Shown here: in pieces, positions 1-6,724 of the stretch
How positions within the stretch are numbered: the stretch's first letter is position 1
Layout: every line of letters begins with the position of its first letter
Source of the DNA: an uncultured Catenibacterium sp.
Lineage (GTDB): Bacteria > Bacillota_I > Bacilli_A > Erysipelotrichales > Coprobacillaceae
Length of the DNA stretch: 14,134 nucleotides
Assembly: GCA_900540685.1 (NCBI GenBank)
Contig: UQGS01000053.1
Location: forward strand, 1 to 14,134
Direction of reading: 5' to 3'
Position numbers and translations under genes: made by a program
Notes under the pieces: generated by a model
What the model was told of the DNA's origin: nothing
The model's database searches: none
Seen by the model: the letters and a program-made list of their open reading frames with translations, nothing else

Positions 1-549
1 GTTGGATTTATTTCCGTCTTGAAACTCTTCAGCAATTTCCTCATCCCTTTCTATCAGTTTTTTATACTTACGAAACCCATACAGCCTGCAGGAGAACACA
101 TGGAGTATTGAAACAATATCCTGCATAAGTCCTCCATCTGATTTCTAATCTAATTATAGTACAAATGGGAAATCCATGCATCAAATTCAGCTTCATGAAC
201 GCCTATTAATCGGTGTTAATAAAATTTAATTTTCACTAACCTGTTGTTTGTAGGGATTCGAATTATAGCTTTGATTTTTTATTCCATTACTTCATCTAAT
301 AAATCGTTATACGATTTACATAATCTTCAGTACACTGGTCTGCAATAATTCTTTTGCATTACAGAACTATCTTAAAAATGCAACTTGATTTAGTAAATGC
401 TGATTGTAAGCATAATAATGCCTATTTGTTTGGATTCGGTTTGCCTTTAAAGTTCCTTCTCTAGCTCAACATTATAATATTTTAACAGTTACGCCTAAAA
501 GTTCAGCAAAGTCCTTTGATTTATAATTTGTGATATTTGATGTGTTCAT
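1..549 (-). pseudogene. Decayed IS607-family serine recombinase (tnpA), running off the left edge
   Basis: The minus strand encodes recognisable pieces of an IS607-type transposase in the right order. From the ATG at 549 comes the MerR-like helix-turn-helix start (KDFAELLGVTVKIL). In the same frame two stops follow (474-472 and 468-466), then AREGTLKANRIQTNRHYYAY. The expected family sequence is LQRWDREGTLKA..PTNRRYY, so the stops look like CAA to TAA and TGG to TGA changes. Another stop lies at 369-367 before FCNAK. Frame then changes near 351 and near 306 (DLLDEVME, KIKAII), and the C-terminal part (MQDIVSILHVFSCRLYGFRK) is open from 126 to the edge. The text jumps from YNQHLL straight to NQVAFLR, so the segment of about 25 residues that should carry the catalytic serine is gone. 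The GGAGG before the ATG at 126 is probably former coding sequence (EEL mutated to GGL), not a real start. Family assignment is from remembered family sequence and is strong; the element is certainly inactive. A tnpB gene would be expected left of the window. Confidence 0.85.
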
Positions 550-572
550 TCTAATACTTTCCTCCTATTACC

Positions 573-601
573 ATTATAGGAATAATAGAGTGGATAAGCA
601 A
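573..601 (-). promoter_or_regulatory. Promoter of the decayed recombinase gene
   Basis: Read on the minus strand, TTGCTT (601-596) and a perfect TATAAT (578-573) are separated by 17 bases. An AGGAGG ribosome-binding site follows about 10 bases before the ATG at 549. The expression signals survive although the gene is dead. Confidence 0.6.
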
Positions 602-626
602 AGTAAATAAAAAAGGCCTCTATAAA

Positions 627-660
627 AGTCAAAAAAGTGCTCTTAATGAGCACTTTGACT
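627..660 (-). terminator. Rho-independent terminator after the tRNA-like element
   Basis: A long inverted repeat: AAGTGCTC pairs with GAGCACTT across a short ATTA loop and is followed on the minus strand by a run of six T. The outer AGTCA/TGACT arms extend the pairing, so it may also stop plus-strand transcription. It lies directly after the 3' end of the tRNA-like sequence. Confidence 0.8.
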
Positions 661-663
661 AAT

Positions 664-733
664 AGTGGTCAACCGGAATTGAACCGATGCCTCGTCCATC
701 AACACGTTCTGCCAGCCTAAACTATCTTCCACT
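664..733 (-). tRNA. tRNA-like element, probably a degenerate tRNA (identity not assignable)
   Basis: On the minus strand a T arm is clear: ATCGG, loop TTCAATT, CCGGT, giving five pairs including one T-G. A D arm can be drawn as GTTT, loop AGGCTGGCA, GAAC. The acceptor ends pair for five bases (AGTGG with CCACT) and then mismatch at two positions. Between the D stem and T stem only about 17 bases remain where a normal tRNA has about 22-23. The anticodon arm can form only about three pairs (CGT with ACG) around an 8-base loop containing GAT, so no anticodon can be assigned with confidence. A 3' CCA is not encoded. It has its own terminator and a plausible promoter. Either it is a decaying tRNA gene or a structured small RNA that mimics one; I favour decay. 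Confidence 0.5.
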
Positions 734-739
734 GGAAAA

Positions 740-768
740 AGTTTAGCATACTTTTATAATAACCTCAA
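740..768 (-). promoter_or_regulatory. Possible promoter of the tRNA-like element
   Basis: On the minus strand TTGAGG (768-763) and TAAACT (745-740) are 17 bases apart, each with four of six consensus bases. Transcription would begin within a few bases of the element's 5' end. It is a weak match, supported mainly by its position. Confidence 0.35.
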
Positions 769-801
769 TCTGATAACACTCTATTTGATGTAATTTCCAT
801 C

Positions 802-830
802 AAAAAAGGAATAGCAAAACGCTATTCCTT
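802..830 (-). terminator. Terminator of ktrBA, overlapping the ktrA stop codon
   Basis: A perfect 10-base-pair stem (806-815 with 821-830) with a 5-base loop is followed on the minus strand by six T. The 3' arm contains the TAG stop of ktrA (824-822). Confidence 0.9.
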
Positions 831-1496
831 AGTGAGAAAATCCCATTTTTCTACTTCTTTTGTTTTACTTACGACAAGGAAATGATCTCCTGGCTGAATA
901 ATATAATCAGCAGTAAAGTCCATTGTCATCTTTGGTGAACCCTGAGGCTTGATACCTACAACGTTCATACCATAAACACGACGGATATTGACATTAGAAA
1001 GTGATTTACCTTCCCAGTCCTTAAGTGTCTTAATTTCTACAATAGAGTATTCTTCATCAAGTTCTACTAAATCTACAATAGAACGTCTTAATAAATGTTT
1101 CGCTAGCTTATAAGCCATTTCCTTTTCAGTATTAATAACTCGATCTGCCCCAACTTTTTCTAAGATGATCTTCTTACGTTTTGTACGTGCTTTCGCAATA
1201 ACATAAGGGACATTTAATTCCTTTAATAATAATGTACATGTTACTGCTTCTTCAAAATGTTTAGAAATAGCGACTACTGCAACATCAAATGTATTGATAT
1301 CAAGTTCTAATAATTGTTCACGATCAGTGACATCTGCGACGATTGCTTTAGTGACGTTGTCTTTAATTCTACCAACACATACTGGATCGATATCTACTGC
1401 AAGAACTTCTACTCCAAAGTCTTCTAATGTTTCAGCAAGTGTGCATCCAAAGATACCTAATCCTAAAATAGCCACCTGTTTTGGTTTATTACTCAT
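822..1496 (-). CDS. ktrA: KtrA/TrkA-type K+ channel regulatory subunit (RCK protein)
   Basis: Cytoplasmic gating ring of a Ktr potassium uptake system. The 224-residue product has an RCK_N Rossmann domain (about 7-135) with the nucleotide-binding glycines G12-x-G14-x-x-G17 and the acidic residue D35 at the end of strand 2. An RCK_C domain (about 145-215) follows, the part that binds c-di-AMP in homologues. Length matches the family. It lies 11 bases after ktrB, and its ribosome-binding site (AGGAGG) overlaps the ktrB stop, which indicates one transcript and coupled translation. In the family the octameric ring binds ATP/ADP and opens or closes the KtrB pore. Any c-di-AMP control here is inference from the family. 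Confidence 0.93.
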   Translation of the reverse strand: MSNKPKQVAILGLGIFGCTLAETLEDFGVEVLAVDIDPVCVGRIKDNVTKAIVADVTDREQLLELDINTFDVAVVAISKHFEEAVTCTLLLKELNVPYVIAKARTKRKKIILEKVGADRVINTEKEMAYKLAKHLLRRSIVDLVELDEEYSIVEIKTLKDWEGKSLSNVNIRRVYGMNVVGIKPQGSPKMTMDFTADYIIQPGDHFLVVSKTKEVEKWDFLTKE

Positions 1497-1507
1497 GTTT
1501 ACTCCTC

Positions 1508-2911
1508 CTAGCCAACTAGTACATCCTCATCAGGATATTTAAATTCTTTAACGTTCGTATCATGTGAACGTTTAGTAAATAAGATCATCAATGAAACAGG
1601 ACCAATACGACCCGCATACATTAAGAGTATGTCTACACATTTACCTACGACACTTAAAGCAGGTGTTACAGAAGCACTGAGACCTACTGTACCAAATGCA
1701 GAGAATACTTCCATCAGGATATTCAGATAATCCTGTTTAGGTTCGCTTACAAGCATAATAGATGATGAAACTATGCATAACATCAATCCTAAGAAAAAGA
1801 TAGAAAACGCTCTTACGAGTGTTCTTTTCTTAATACGACGCTGGAATACTGTTGTTTCTTCACTACCTCGATAGGTTGTTCTCATTAATAGTAATACAAG
1901 TGCGAAAGTCACTGTTTTAATACCTCCGGCAGTAGATGCTGGAGAACCACCAATGAACATAAATGAACACATTAATATTTTTGTGATTCTACTAAGTGAA
2001 TACATATCAACAGTAGAGAATCCTGCAGTACGAGTAGTGACTGACTGGAAGAATGATACAACCAGCTTATCCCCTAGAGGCATTTTTCCAATAGTTGCAG
2101 GATTATTAAATTCCATACAGAAGAATAAGACTGTGCCTAATACAACTAAAGAAATAGTCATGACTAATACAATCTTTGTATGTAATGCGAGTGTTGTGAA
2201 AAGATGATGCCATGAAAATCTAGATGATCTTCTTTTTTCTTTAATATATTTATCATGAATATCTAGTACTACTATAAAGCCAAGACCACCCATGATGATT
2301 TCAAATGGAACAATAAAGTTAATAATAGGATTTGTGTTATATGCAATCAGTGATGTAGAGCCACATAAATCAAATCCTGCATTACAATATGCACTAATAG
2401 AATGCCATATACCATAATAAATGCCCTTTCCTATTCCTAAGCGTGGGATAAAGAACATAGATAAGAATATAGCACCGATTACTTCTATAGACACTGTATA
2501 AATAAAAATAGTTTTAAGTAATCTTGGAAGCATGTTTAAAGAATTCTGGTTAAGTGCTTCTGTAAAGACAAGCTTTCTACTTAATGTAATTCTTTGTCTT
2601 GCGAGGAACAAGAAAAGATATAAGAATGTTAAGAATCCAAGACCACCTATTTGAACAAGAATAATAAGAACAATCTGTCCAAATAGATTGTATTGATCTA
2701 CAACAGTTAAGGGTGAAAGCCCCGTTACACATACAGCAGAGGTTGAGATAAAGAAGTTATCGAGAAAACTTGCTGCATGATGTTTATTTGCGAATGGTAA
2801 AGAAAGTAGTATAGCACCGATGACAATAACTGCAAGAAAAGAAAGAGATACTTTCTTTGGTGCAGAAAGGCGTCCAGAATGCTTTCTTTTACCTAATACG
2901 ATATCTTTCAT
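1508..2911 (-). CDS. ktrB: KtrB/TrkH-type K+ translocating membrane subunit
   Basis: The pore-forming subunit of the K+ uptake system, 467 residues, with the four M1-P-M2 repeats of the Trk/Ktr/HKT family. The four selectivity-filter loops are visible, with their key glycines: VCVTGL (G64), YCNAGF (G179), TRTAGF (G297) and FGTVGL (G410). The flexible intramembrane gate of the third repeat is seen as GGSPASTAGGIK (321-332). The length is normal. The start is an ATG at 2911 preceded by AGGAGA. The gene has its own promoter (2939-2967), and the leader is too short to hold a ydaO-type c-di-AMP riboswitch like those known upstream of ktr genes in Bacillus. Partner ktrA follows directly. Its role is uptake of K+ across the cell membrane. 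Confidence 0.94.
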   Translation of the reverse strand: MKDIVLGKRKHSGRLSAPKKVSLSFLAVIVIGAILLSLPFANKHHAASFLDNFFISTSAVCVTGLSPLTVVDQYNLFGQIVLIILVQIGGLGFLTFLYLFLFLARQRITLSRKLVFTEALNQNSLNMLPRLLKTIFIYTVSIEVIGAIFLSMFFIPRLGIGKGIYYGIWHSISAYCNAGFDLCGSTSLIAYNTNPIINFIVPFEIIMGGLGFIVVLDIHDKYIKEKRRSSRFSWHHLFTTLALHTKIVLVMTISLVVLGTVLFFCMEFNNPATIGKMPLGDKLVVSFFQSVTTRTAGFSTVDMYSLSRITKILMCSFMFIGGSPASTAGGIKTVTFALVLLLMRTTYRGSEETTVFQRRIKKRTLVRAFSIFFLGLMLCIVSSSIMLVSEPKQDYLNILMEVFSAFGTVGLSASVTPALSVVGKCVDILLMYAGRIGPVSLMILFTKRSHDTNVKEFKYPDEDVLVG

Positions 2912-2938
2912 AATTAAAATTCTCCTATAATCGCATCT

Positions 2939-2967
2939 ATTCTAACACCAAGATGTGACAATTCCAA
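2939..2967 (-). promoter_or_regulatory. Promoter of ktrBA
   Basis: On the minus strand TTGGAA (2967-2962) and TAGAAT (2944-2939) are separated by exactly 17 bases, just downstream of the previous gene's stop codon. This suggests ktrBA can be transcribed on its own, although no terminator separates it from the upstream gene. Confidence 0.6.
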
Positions 2968-2969
2968 TA

Positions 2970-3683
2970 CTAGTCTTTCTTAGAAACATAATATTCTGTA
3001 ATTTCTTTCTTAGAACATTCATAGCCTACAACTAAAATAGCACCTGCAAGATCTAGAGCAAGATCCTTCATTGTATCAGCTAGAGCTTCATGTCCTTCTA
3101 ATGGTTCATCATCACTTGATACGATAGTTGCACGTGTTGTGGCCATATATTGCTGGTTATTGGTATGGAAGATGTCATCTACTGTATATTCACATAACTC
3201 CCATACAGCACCCACAGCAAGTGAGAATGCGACTACAAATATATATAATAAGGCACGATGCATAAATAAATATTTAGTACGCATAACTAACATCTGTAAG
3301 AGCCATAAAGCAATAAATGAAAGGATGATACCTGAAGTGAAATGAAGTAATGAATCCCACCAGGCTATTTTTCCATAGAAGTTCAAGCCATCACCAAGTA
3401 CTAATCCTAAGAATGCAAAGGCAGTAACACTGATATGTACTTCCACTGGGACTTCAAAGTTTGCGAATTTCTTTAAAAGTCTTGGTGAAATCAAAATGAT
3501 ACTCATTGCGATATATTGTAGTAGCGAGAAGAACAAGCGAACGCGCATCTTTTCTTTTTTTACATAGAATAAAGCAATCATTGTCGCAATCGCTAGAATA
3601 AGAACAATAAAAGATAAGATTCTTTTAAAGATTCTAACACGACGCTTTGTTTTTTCACTGTATTCAAATTCGTTATTGTTCAT
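2970..3683 (-). CDS. Polytopic membrane protein, possibly YjdF/DUF2238-like
   Basis: Function unknown. The 237-residue protein has a basic N-terminus and about six hydrophobic segments (roughly 22-40, 50-68, 84-100, 113-134, 144-163 and 207-221). Polar residues fall at helix edges or inside hydrophobic stretches: WDSLLHF (D110, H114), WELCEY (E162, E165) and DTMKDLALD (D203, D207, D211). This H/E/D pattern resembles the YjdF (DUF2238) family, where I recall WD-x-LLH, WE and DTxxDM motifs; the match is from memory and is moderate. The acidic/His set could bind a metal or move ions, but that is speculation. It lies 58 bases upstream of ktrB on the same strand, so read-through into ktrBA is possible. 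The start ATG is preceded by AGGAGG. Confidence 0.7.
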   Translation of the reverse strand: MNNNEFEYSEKTKRRVRIFKRILSFIVLILAIATMIALFYVKKEKMRVRLFFSLLQYIAMSIILISPRLLKKFANFEVPVEVHISVTAFAFLGLVLGDGLNFYGKIAWWDSLLHFTSGIILSFIALWLLQMLVMRTKYLFMHRALLYIFVVAFSLAVGAVWELCEYTVDDIFHTNNQQYMATTRATIVSSDDEPLEGHEALADTMKDLALDLAGAILVVGYECSKKEITEYYVSKKD

Positions 3684-3705
3684 GAATTTTCCTCCTAGTC
3701 TATGT

Positions 3706-3714
3706 ATTATAGCA
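3706..3714 (-). promoter_or_regulatory. Extended -10 promoter of the membrane protein gene
   Basis: On the minus strand a perfect TATAAT (3711-3706) is preceded by TGC, giving an extended -10 element. I see no good -35. It is placed about 20 bases before the AGGAGG of the gene starting at 3683. Confidence 0.55.
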
Positions 3715-3751
3715 CACTTCTCCTATAATAAACCTTAATTTCATGTAAAGC

Positions 3752-3783
3752 AAAAAAACTCCTAGGCGCTAGCCTAAGAGTTT
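3752..3783 (-). terminator. Terminator of ldh
   Basis: A 12-base-pair stem (3756-3767 with 3772-3783) is followed by T residues on the minus strand. The one irregular pair is G-U in the minus-strand RNA and would be A-C in the plus-strand RNA, so it is built for ldh. Confidence 0.85.
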
Positions 3784-3798
3784 AAGTGAAAATCAATG

Positions 3799-4794
3799 TT
3801 AAGCTTTTCCTTCAAGAATAGGATTTACAGTAGTATCAATGATTTCCTGTAATGTACTACAAGATCTGTCAAATTTTTCCTGATCAGATTCAGTTAAAGG
3901 TAATGTTAAGATTTCACGGATACCTGCTCTGTTGATGATAGCTGGAACACCGATATATAAACCTTCATGACCATACTGACCTTCAAGGTAGCATGATAAT
4001 GGAAGAACTGTATTTTCGTTGTTTAAGATAGCATCTACTAATCTAGCAAGAGACATACCGATACCATAGTAAGTAGCTCTCTTCTTGTTGATGATTTCAT
4101 AAGCAGCATCTCTAACCTGTTCATAGATTCTCTGTAACTGGTCAAATGGTACTTCTCTTTCTTCAACTACTTCAAGAAGTGATTTACATCCGATATAAGC
4201 GTTTGTCCAAGATACGAATGAGCTATCACCATGTTCACCCATGATATAACCATGAACTGAAGCTGGGTTTACTTCGAAGAAGTTACCAATTTCATATCTT
4301 AATCTTGCTGTATCAAGCATAGTTCCTGAACCAAGAACCTGGTATGGATGAAGACCAGTAGCCTTCTGCATTACGTAAGTCATGATATCACATGGATTAG
4401 ATGCTACTACGATAACACCATTGAATCCTGATTCCTTAATAGACTTACCAACTGAAGCCATGATCTTTGTGTTGATTGCAACTAATTCAAGTCTAGTCTG
4501 ACCTGGTTTCTGAGCTGCACCAGCAGTTACAACGATAACGTTTGCGTCTGCACAGTCAGAATAATCACCTGCGTAAACCTTTAATTTACCGTTTGCATAA
4601 GGTAAACCATGAACTAAGTCCATTGCTTCCCCTTCTGCTTTTTCAGTATTAACGTCAACTAATACTAATTCGTCAATACCCTTGTGGTTCATTAAAGTAT
4701 AAGCCATACTCATACCTACAAACCCTGTACCAACTAGAACAACCTTACGGTTACCCTGAGCAGGCATATCATTTAAATAATCTGTCATTGCCAT
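3799..4794 (-). CDS. ldh: L-lactate dehydrogenase, FBP-regulated type
   Basis: Reduces pyruvate to L-lactate with NADH, regenerating NAD+ at the end of glycolysis. The 331-residue protein has the dinucleotide-binding GTGFVG (22-27), acidic D47 after strand 2, and the substrate loop AAQKPGQTR. Glutamine (Q95) at the specificity position marks lactate rather than malate dehydrogenase. Catalytic and binding residues are R101, N133, D161, R164 and H188 (in GEHGD). R166 and H181 sit where Bacillus enzymes bind fructose 1,6-bisphosphate (R173 and H188 in that numbering), so FBP activation is likely. The ATG at 4794 lies 12 bases after AGGAGA; a second ATG two codons later is even farther away. It is a single-gene unit with its own promoter and terminator, divergent from tetR with two cre-like sites between. 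Confidence 0.96.
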   Translation of the reverse strand: MAMTDYLNDMPAQGNRKVVLVGTGFVGMSMAYTLMNHKGIDELVLVDVNTEKAEGEAMDLVHGLPYANGKLKVYAGDYSDCADANVIVVTAGAAQKPGQTRLELVAINTKIMASVGKSIKESGFNGVIVVASNPCDIMTYVMQKATGLHPYQVLGSGTMLDTARLRYEIGNFFEVNPASVHGYIMGEHGDSSFVSWTNAYIGCKSLLEVVEEREVPFDQLQRIYEQVRDAAYEIINKKRATYYGIGMSLARLVDAILNNENTVLPLSCYLEGQYGHEGLYIGVPAIINRAGIREILTLPLTESDQEKFDRSCSTLQEIIDTTVNPILEGKA

Positions 4795-4821
4795 AATTCA
4801 TTTCACTCTCCTATACCTAGA

Positions 4822-4850
4822 AGTATAGTATAATCATTTCCCAAATACAA
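4822..4850 (-). promoter_or_regulatory. ldh promoter
   Basis: On the minus strand TTGTAT (4850-4845) and TATACT (4827-4822) are separated by 17 bases. An AGGAGA ribosome-binding site follows before the ATG at 4794. Confidence 0.65.
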
Positions 4851-4918
4851 TAAAATATTTGCAATTTAAATAAAAAAATTTAATTTAATTTTAGTTGATA
4901 AATCCATGTTTTTTTTCA

Positions 4919-4932
4919 TGTATACGTTTTCA
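4919..4932. promoter_or_regulatory. cre-like site 1 (candidate CcpA operator)
   Basis: TGTATACGTTTTCA matches 13 of 14 positions of the CcpA consensus TGWAANCGNTNWCA. It lies about 70-80 bases upstream of the ldh -35 box, a position typical of CcpA activation rather than roadblock repression. Assignment rests on sequence match only. Confidence 0.55.
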
Positions 4933-4951
4933 GCGTTTTAGAAAATGCAAG

Positions 4952-4965
4952 TGAAAGCGAATTCA
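4952..4965. promoter_or_regulatory. cre-like site 2 (candidate CcpA operator)
   Basis: TGAAAGCGAATTCA also matches 13 of 14 consensus positions. It begins 33 bases from the start of the first site, about three helical turns, so both would face the same side of the DNA. It ends about 38 bases before the -35 box of tetR. Confidence 0.6.
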
Positions 4966-5002
4966 TGGTCACAAATTTATTTTATCAAAAATATAAGTTA
5001 AA

Positions 5003-5030
5003 TTGACTTGCGGTCATTTATTAGTATAAT
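5003..5030 (+). promoter_or_regulatory. tetR promoter with overlapping palindrome
   Basis: TTGACT (5003-5008) and TATAAT (5025-5030) with a 16-base spacer make one of the strongest promoters in the window. The -35 is embedded in TGAC-TTGCG-GTCA (5004-5016), an inverted repeat of a kind common in TetR-family operators (TTGACC...GGTCAA). Autorepression by the product of the next gene is the natural inference. Confidence 0.65.
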
Positions 5031-5049
5031 AAAAAGTGGAGGGATTTGT

Positions 5050-5673
5050 ATGAATGCTTTGACTGATATTAAATCTAAGATAGAGAAGAATAAAGAAGAA
5101 AAAAGAGAACGTCTACTCGCAAGTGCGACAGCTTTATTTGCAGAAAAAAATTTCAATAGTACATCTATTTCAGATATCGTGAATAAAGCTAAGGTGGCTA
5201 AAGGTACTTTTTATTTATATTTTAAAGACAAGCATGATATTAGAGATCAGATAGTAAAAGAAATAAGTAGTGATCTTTTTGATGATGCAATGAAAGAATT
5301 AAAGAAACATAATGAGATCACTCATTTTGATGATTCTTTAATATTTATTATTGATCATGTTATAGATGCACTCGTAACGAATCCAACATTCTTAACTTTA
5401 ATGAATAAAGACTTATCTTTAGGTGTATACTCTCAAGAACTGACAAAGATTCTAGAAGAAACAGATCATTTAAGCCTTTATGAATTATTTAAGGATGGTG
5501 TACAAAGAGAGAATCTCAATATCAAGAATATAGATATTACATTCTTTACTATAGTAGAGCTAGTTGGTTCTACATGTTTCAGCTGTATAGTCAATAAGAT
5601 TCCTTGTTCTATTGAAGAGTATAAACCCTATCTTTACGATCTAATACGTACTTTATTGAATGCTGCAAAATAA
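5050..5673 (+). CDS. TetR/AcrR-family transcriptional regulator
   Basis: A 207-residue regulator. The N-terminal DNA-binding domain (about 18-65) shows the family pattern: ATALFAEKNFNSTSISDIVNKA, then the recognition helix and the KGTFYLYFKDK signature (51-61). The C-terminal helical ligand-binding domain is not similar to anything I can name, so the inducer and regulon are unknown. The frame opens at a TTG at 5008, but that codon overlaps the -35 box; the ATG at 5050, 7-8 bases after GGAGGG, is the real start. A palindrome over its own promoter suggests autorepression. It diverges from ldh, so it might also affect ldh, though the palindrome is more than 150 bases from the ldh promoter. No efflux pump or enzyme lies next to it in its own orientation. 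Confidence 0.92.
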   Translation: MNALTDIKSKIEKNKEEKRERLLASATALFAEKNFNSTSISDIVNKAKVAKGTFYLYFKDKHDIRDQIVKEISSDLFDDAMKELKKHNEITHFDDSLIFIIDHVIDALVTNPTFLTLMNKDLSLGVYSQELTKILEETDHLSLYELFKDGVQRENLNIKNIDITFFTIVELVGSTCFSCIVNKIPCSIEEYKPYLYDLIRTLLNAAK

Positions 5674-5701
5674 AAAAGCAGCATTTTTTTATTTTGCTGC
5701 T
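5659..5701. terminator. Interlocked bidirectional terminator between tetR and the carboxypeptidase gene
   Basis: Three GC-rich arms occur in a row: TGCTGC (5661-5666), GCAGCA (5678-5683) and TGCTGC (5695-5700). In plus-strand RNA the first pairs with the middle arm (AATGCTGC with GCAGCATT) and is followed by T residues to 5690. In minus-strand RNA the third pairs with the same middle arm and is followed by T residues (5677-5672). The tetR stop codon lies in the first loop. Confidence 0.8.
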
Positions 5702-6603
5702 AAAACCTCATTCGTATAATCAAGAAGCTTCTTTGTATCTGTGTAAGTATCATTACGTGTATTTTCTTTAAATACGACTGTAATGATTGTTCTTTCTTTG
5801 ATTTTAGAATAAGTGACAAGACATCTTCCTGCTAGATTAGTAAAGCCTGTCTTACCACCAATGACTCTTTCATCATAATATTGAGAATCCTGATGAGTCA
5901 TCATGACATTCTGCATTGTACGATACTGATTGGATTCAAAAGTATAACTAGGTGTAGAAATAATTTCTCTTAGCTTCTTATTCTTATAGAATTCTTTCGC
6001 AATAAGAGCCATATCCTTAGTACTGCATGTTTCTTTTAGCCATCCTTTTTCTTCATAGCTGAGTCCATGCGGATTAGAGACATCCACCTTTGTACAGCCG
6101 ATCTTTTTAGCTTTCTTATTCATAGCATTAATAAAACTGTCATAGCCACCCTGATAGTTTTCAGCTAGAGTAAGAGCCATTTCATTAGAACTCTTTAAAA
6201 GCATACCACGGATTACATCTTTAAAAGGAATCTGTTCTCCATCATGTACAGGTTCAGTATGTACAAAGACACGATCAGGTAAAGTCATGATGTTCTTCGT
6301 AGTGAGAATATCATCATCCTTATAATAATCTATCGCCACTAATGCACTTAATAACTTGATTGTAGAAGCAGGATAACGTGATTCCTGTTCATTTTTCGCA
6401 TAGTATACTTTTCCTGATTTCGCATCCATCACAACTGCAGAGACTTCCTCTGTATTAAGTGCTGGCTGGGGAATAGTTGTTTCTTCCTTTTTAACTGTTG
6501 ATTGTGAATGCGTTGTAGTTTTCTTTTTTGCTGGCTGTTTTGTTGTACACGCACAAAGCATCAAGGCCATACATAGCATCCCGATCCATTTACGATATTT
6601 CAT
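5689..6603 (-). CDS. Lipoprotein D-alanyl-D-alanine carboxypeptidase (peptidase S11)
   Basis: Trims the terminal D-Ala from peptidoglycan stem peptides outside the membrane. The 304-residue protein starts with a lipoprotein signal peptide ending in lipobox LCAC (C19 is the lipidated residue), then a Lys/Thr/Ser-rich linker (20-50). The serine penicillin-binding core follows with all three motifs: S80-T-I-K83 (nucleophile and base), S138-S-N140 and K251-T-G253. It ends shortly after the catalytic domain, so the C-terminal beta domain and amphipathic anchor of classical PBP5/DacA are absent; the lipid replaces that anchor. The start has a GAGGTGA ribosome-binding site, and the gene has its own promoter. 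It diverges from recU-ponA, whose PBP makes the cross-links this enzyme limits. S11 enzymes can also be endopeptidases, so exact activity is inferred. Confidence 0.9.
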   Translation of the reverse strand: MKYRKWIGMLCMALMLCACTTKQPAKKKTTTHSQSTVKKEETTIPQPALNTEEVSAVVMDAKSGKVYYAKNEQESRYPASTIKLLSALVAIDYYKDDDILTTKNIMTLPDRVFVHTEPVHDGEQIPFKDVIRGMLLKSSNEMALTLAENYQGGYDSFINAMNKKAKKIGCTKVDVSNPHGLSYEEKGWLKETCSTKDMALIAKEFYKNKKLREIISTPSYTFESNQYRTMQNVMMTHQDSQYYDERVIGGKTGFTNLAGRCLVTYSKIKERTIITVVFKENTRNDTYTDTKKLLDYTNEVLAAK

Positions 6604-6625
6604 ATTTTAATCACCTCTTCGCAAC

Positions 6626-6654
6626 ATGATAACTTTTTTCGTGCCGTTCATCAA
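6626..6654 (-). promoter_or_regulatory. Promoter of the carboxypeptidase gene
   Basis: On the minus strand TTGATG (6654-6649) and TATCAT (6631-6626) are separated by 17 bases, about 22 bases before the start codon. Confidence 0.6.
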
Positions 6655-6693
6655 TCTGATTCCGTCATTTTTCATTTTTTTTGAATAATAATA

Positions 6694-6702
6694 TGTTATA
6701 AT
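6694..6702 (+). promoter_or_regulatory. recU-ponA promoter (extended -10)
   Basis: TGT followed by a perfect TATAAT (6697-6702) makes an extended -10. The -35 region is only a T-rich tract. AAAGGAGAAA follows 5-6 bases before the recU ATG. Confidence 0.6.
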
Positions 6703-6724
6703 GATTTGGTAAAGGAGAAATAGT

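Noticed and set aside
1..126. A separate small gene starting at the ATG at 126, with GGAGG just before it.
   Set aside because: The encoded residues match the C-terminal part of IS607 TnpA in the expected order with the upstream fragments, so the GGAGG is most likely former coding sequence.
2912..2969. A c-di-AMP (ydaO-type) riboswitch upstream of ktrB.
   Set aside because: Only 58 bases separate the genes and the predicted transcript leader is shorter still; such riboswitches need well over 100 bases.
4795..5002. A hidden small gene or RNA between ldh and tetR.
   Set aside because: AT-rich sequence with many stops; only the ldh promoter and the two cre-like sites are supported. No terminator or hairpin suggests an RNA gene.
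5008..5049. An N-terminal extension of the TetR protein from the TTG at 5008.
   Set aside because: It overlaps the -35 and -10 boxes; the ATG at 5050 has a proper ribosome-binding site.
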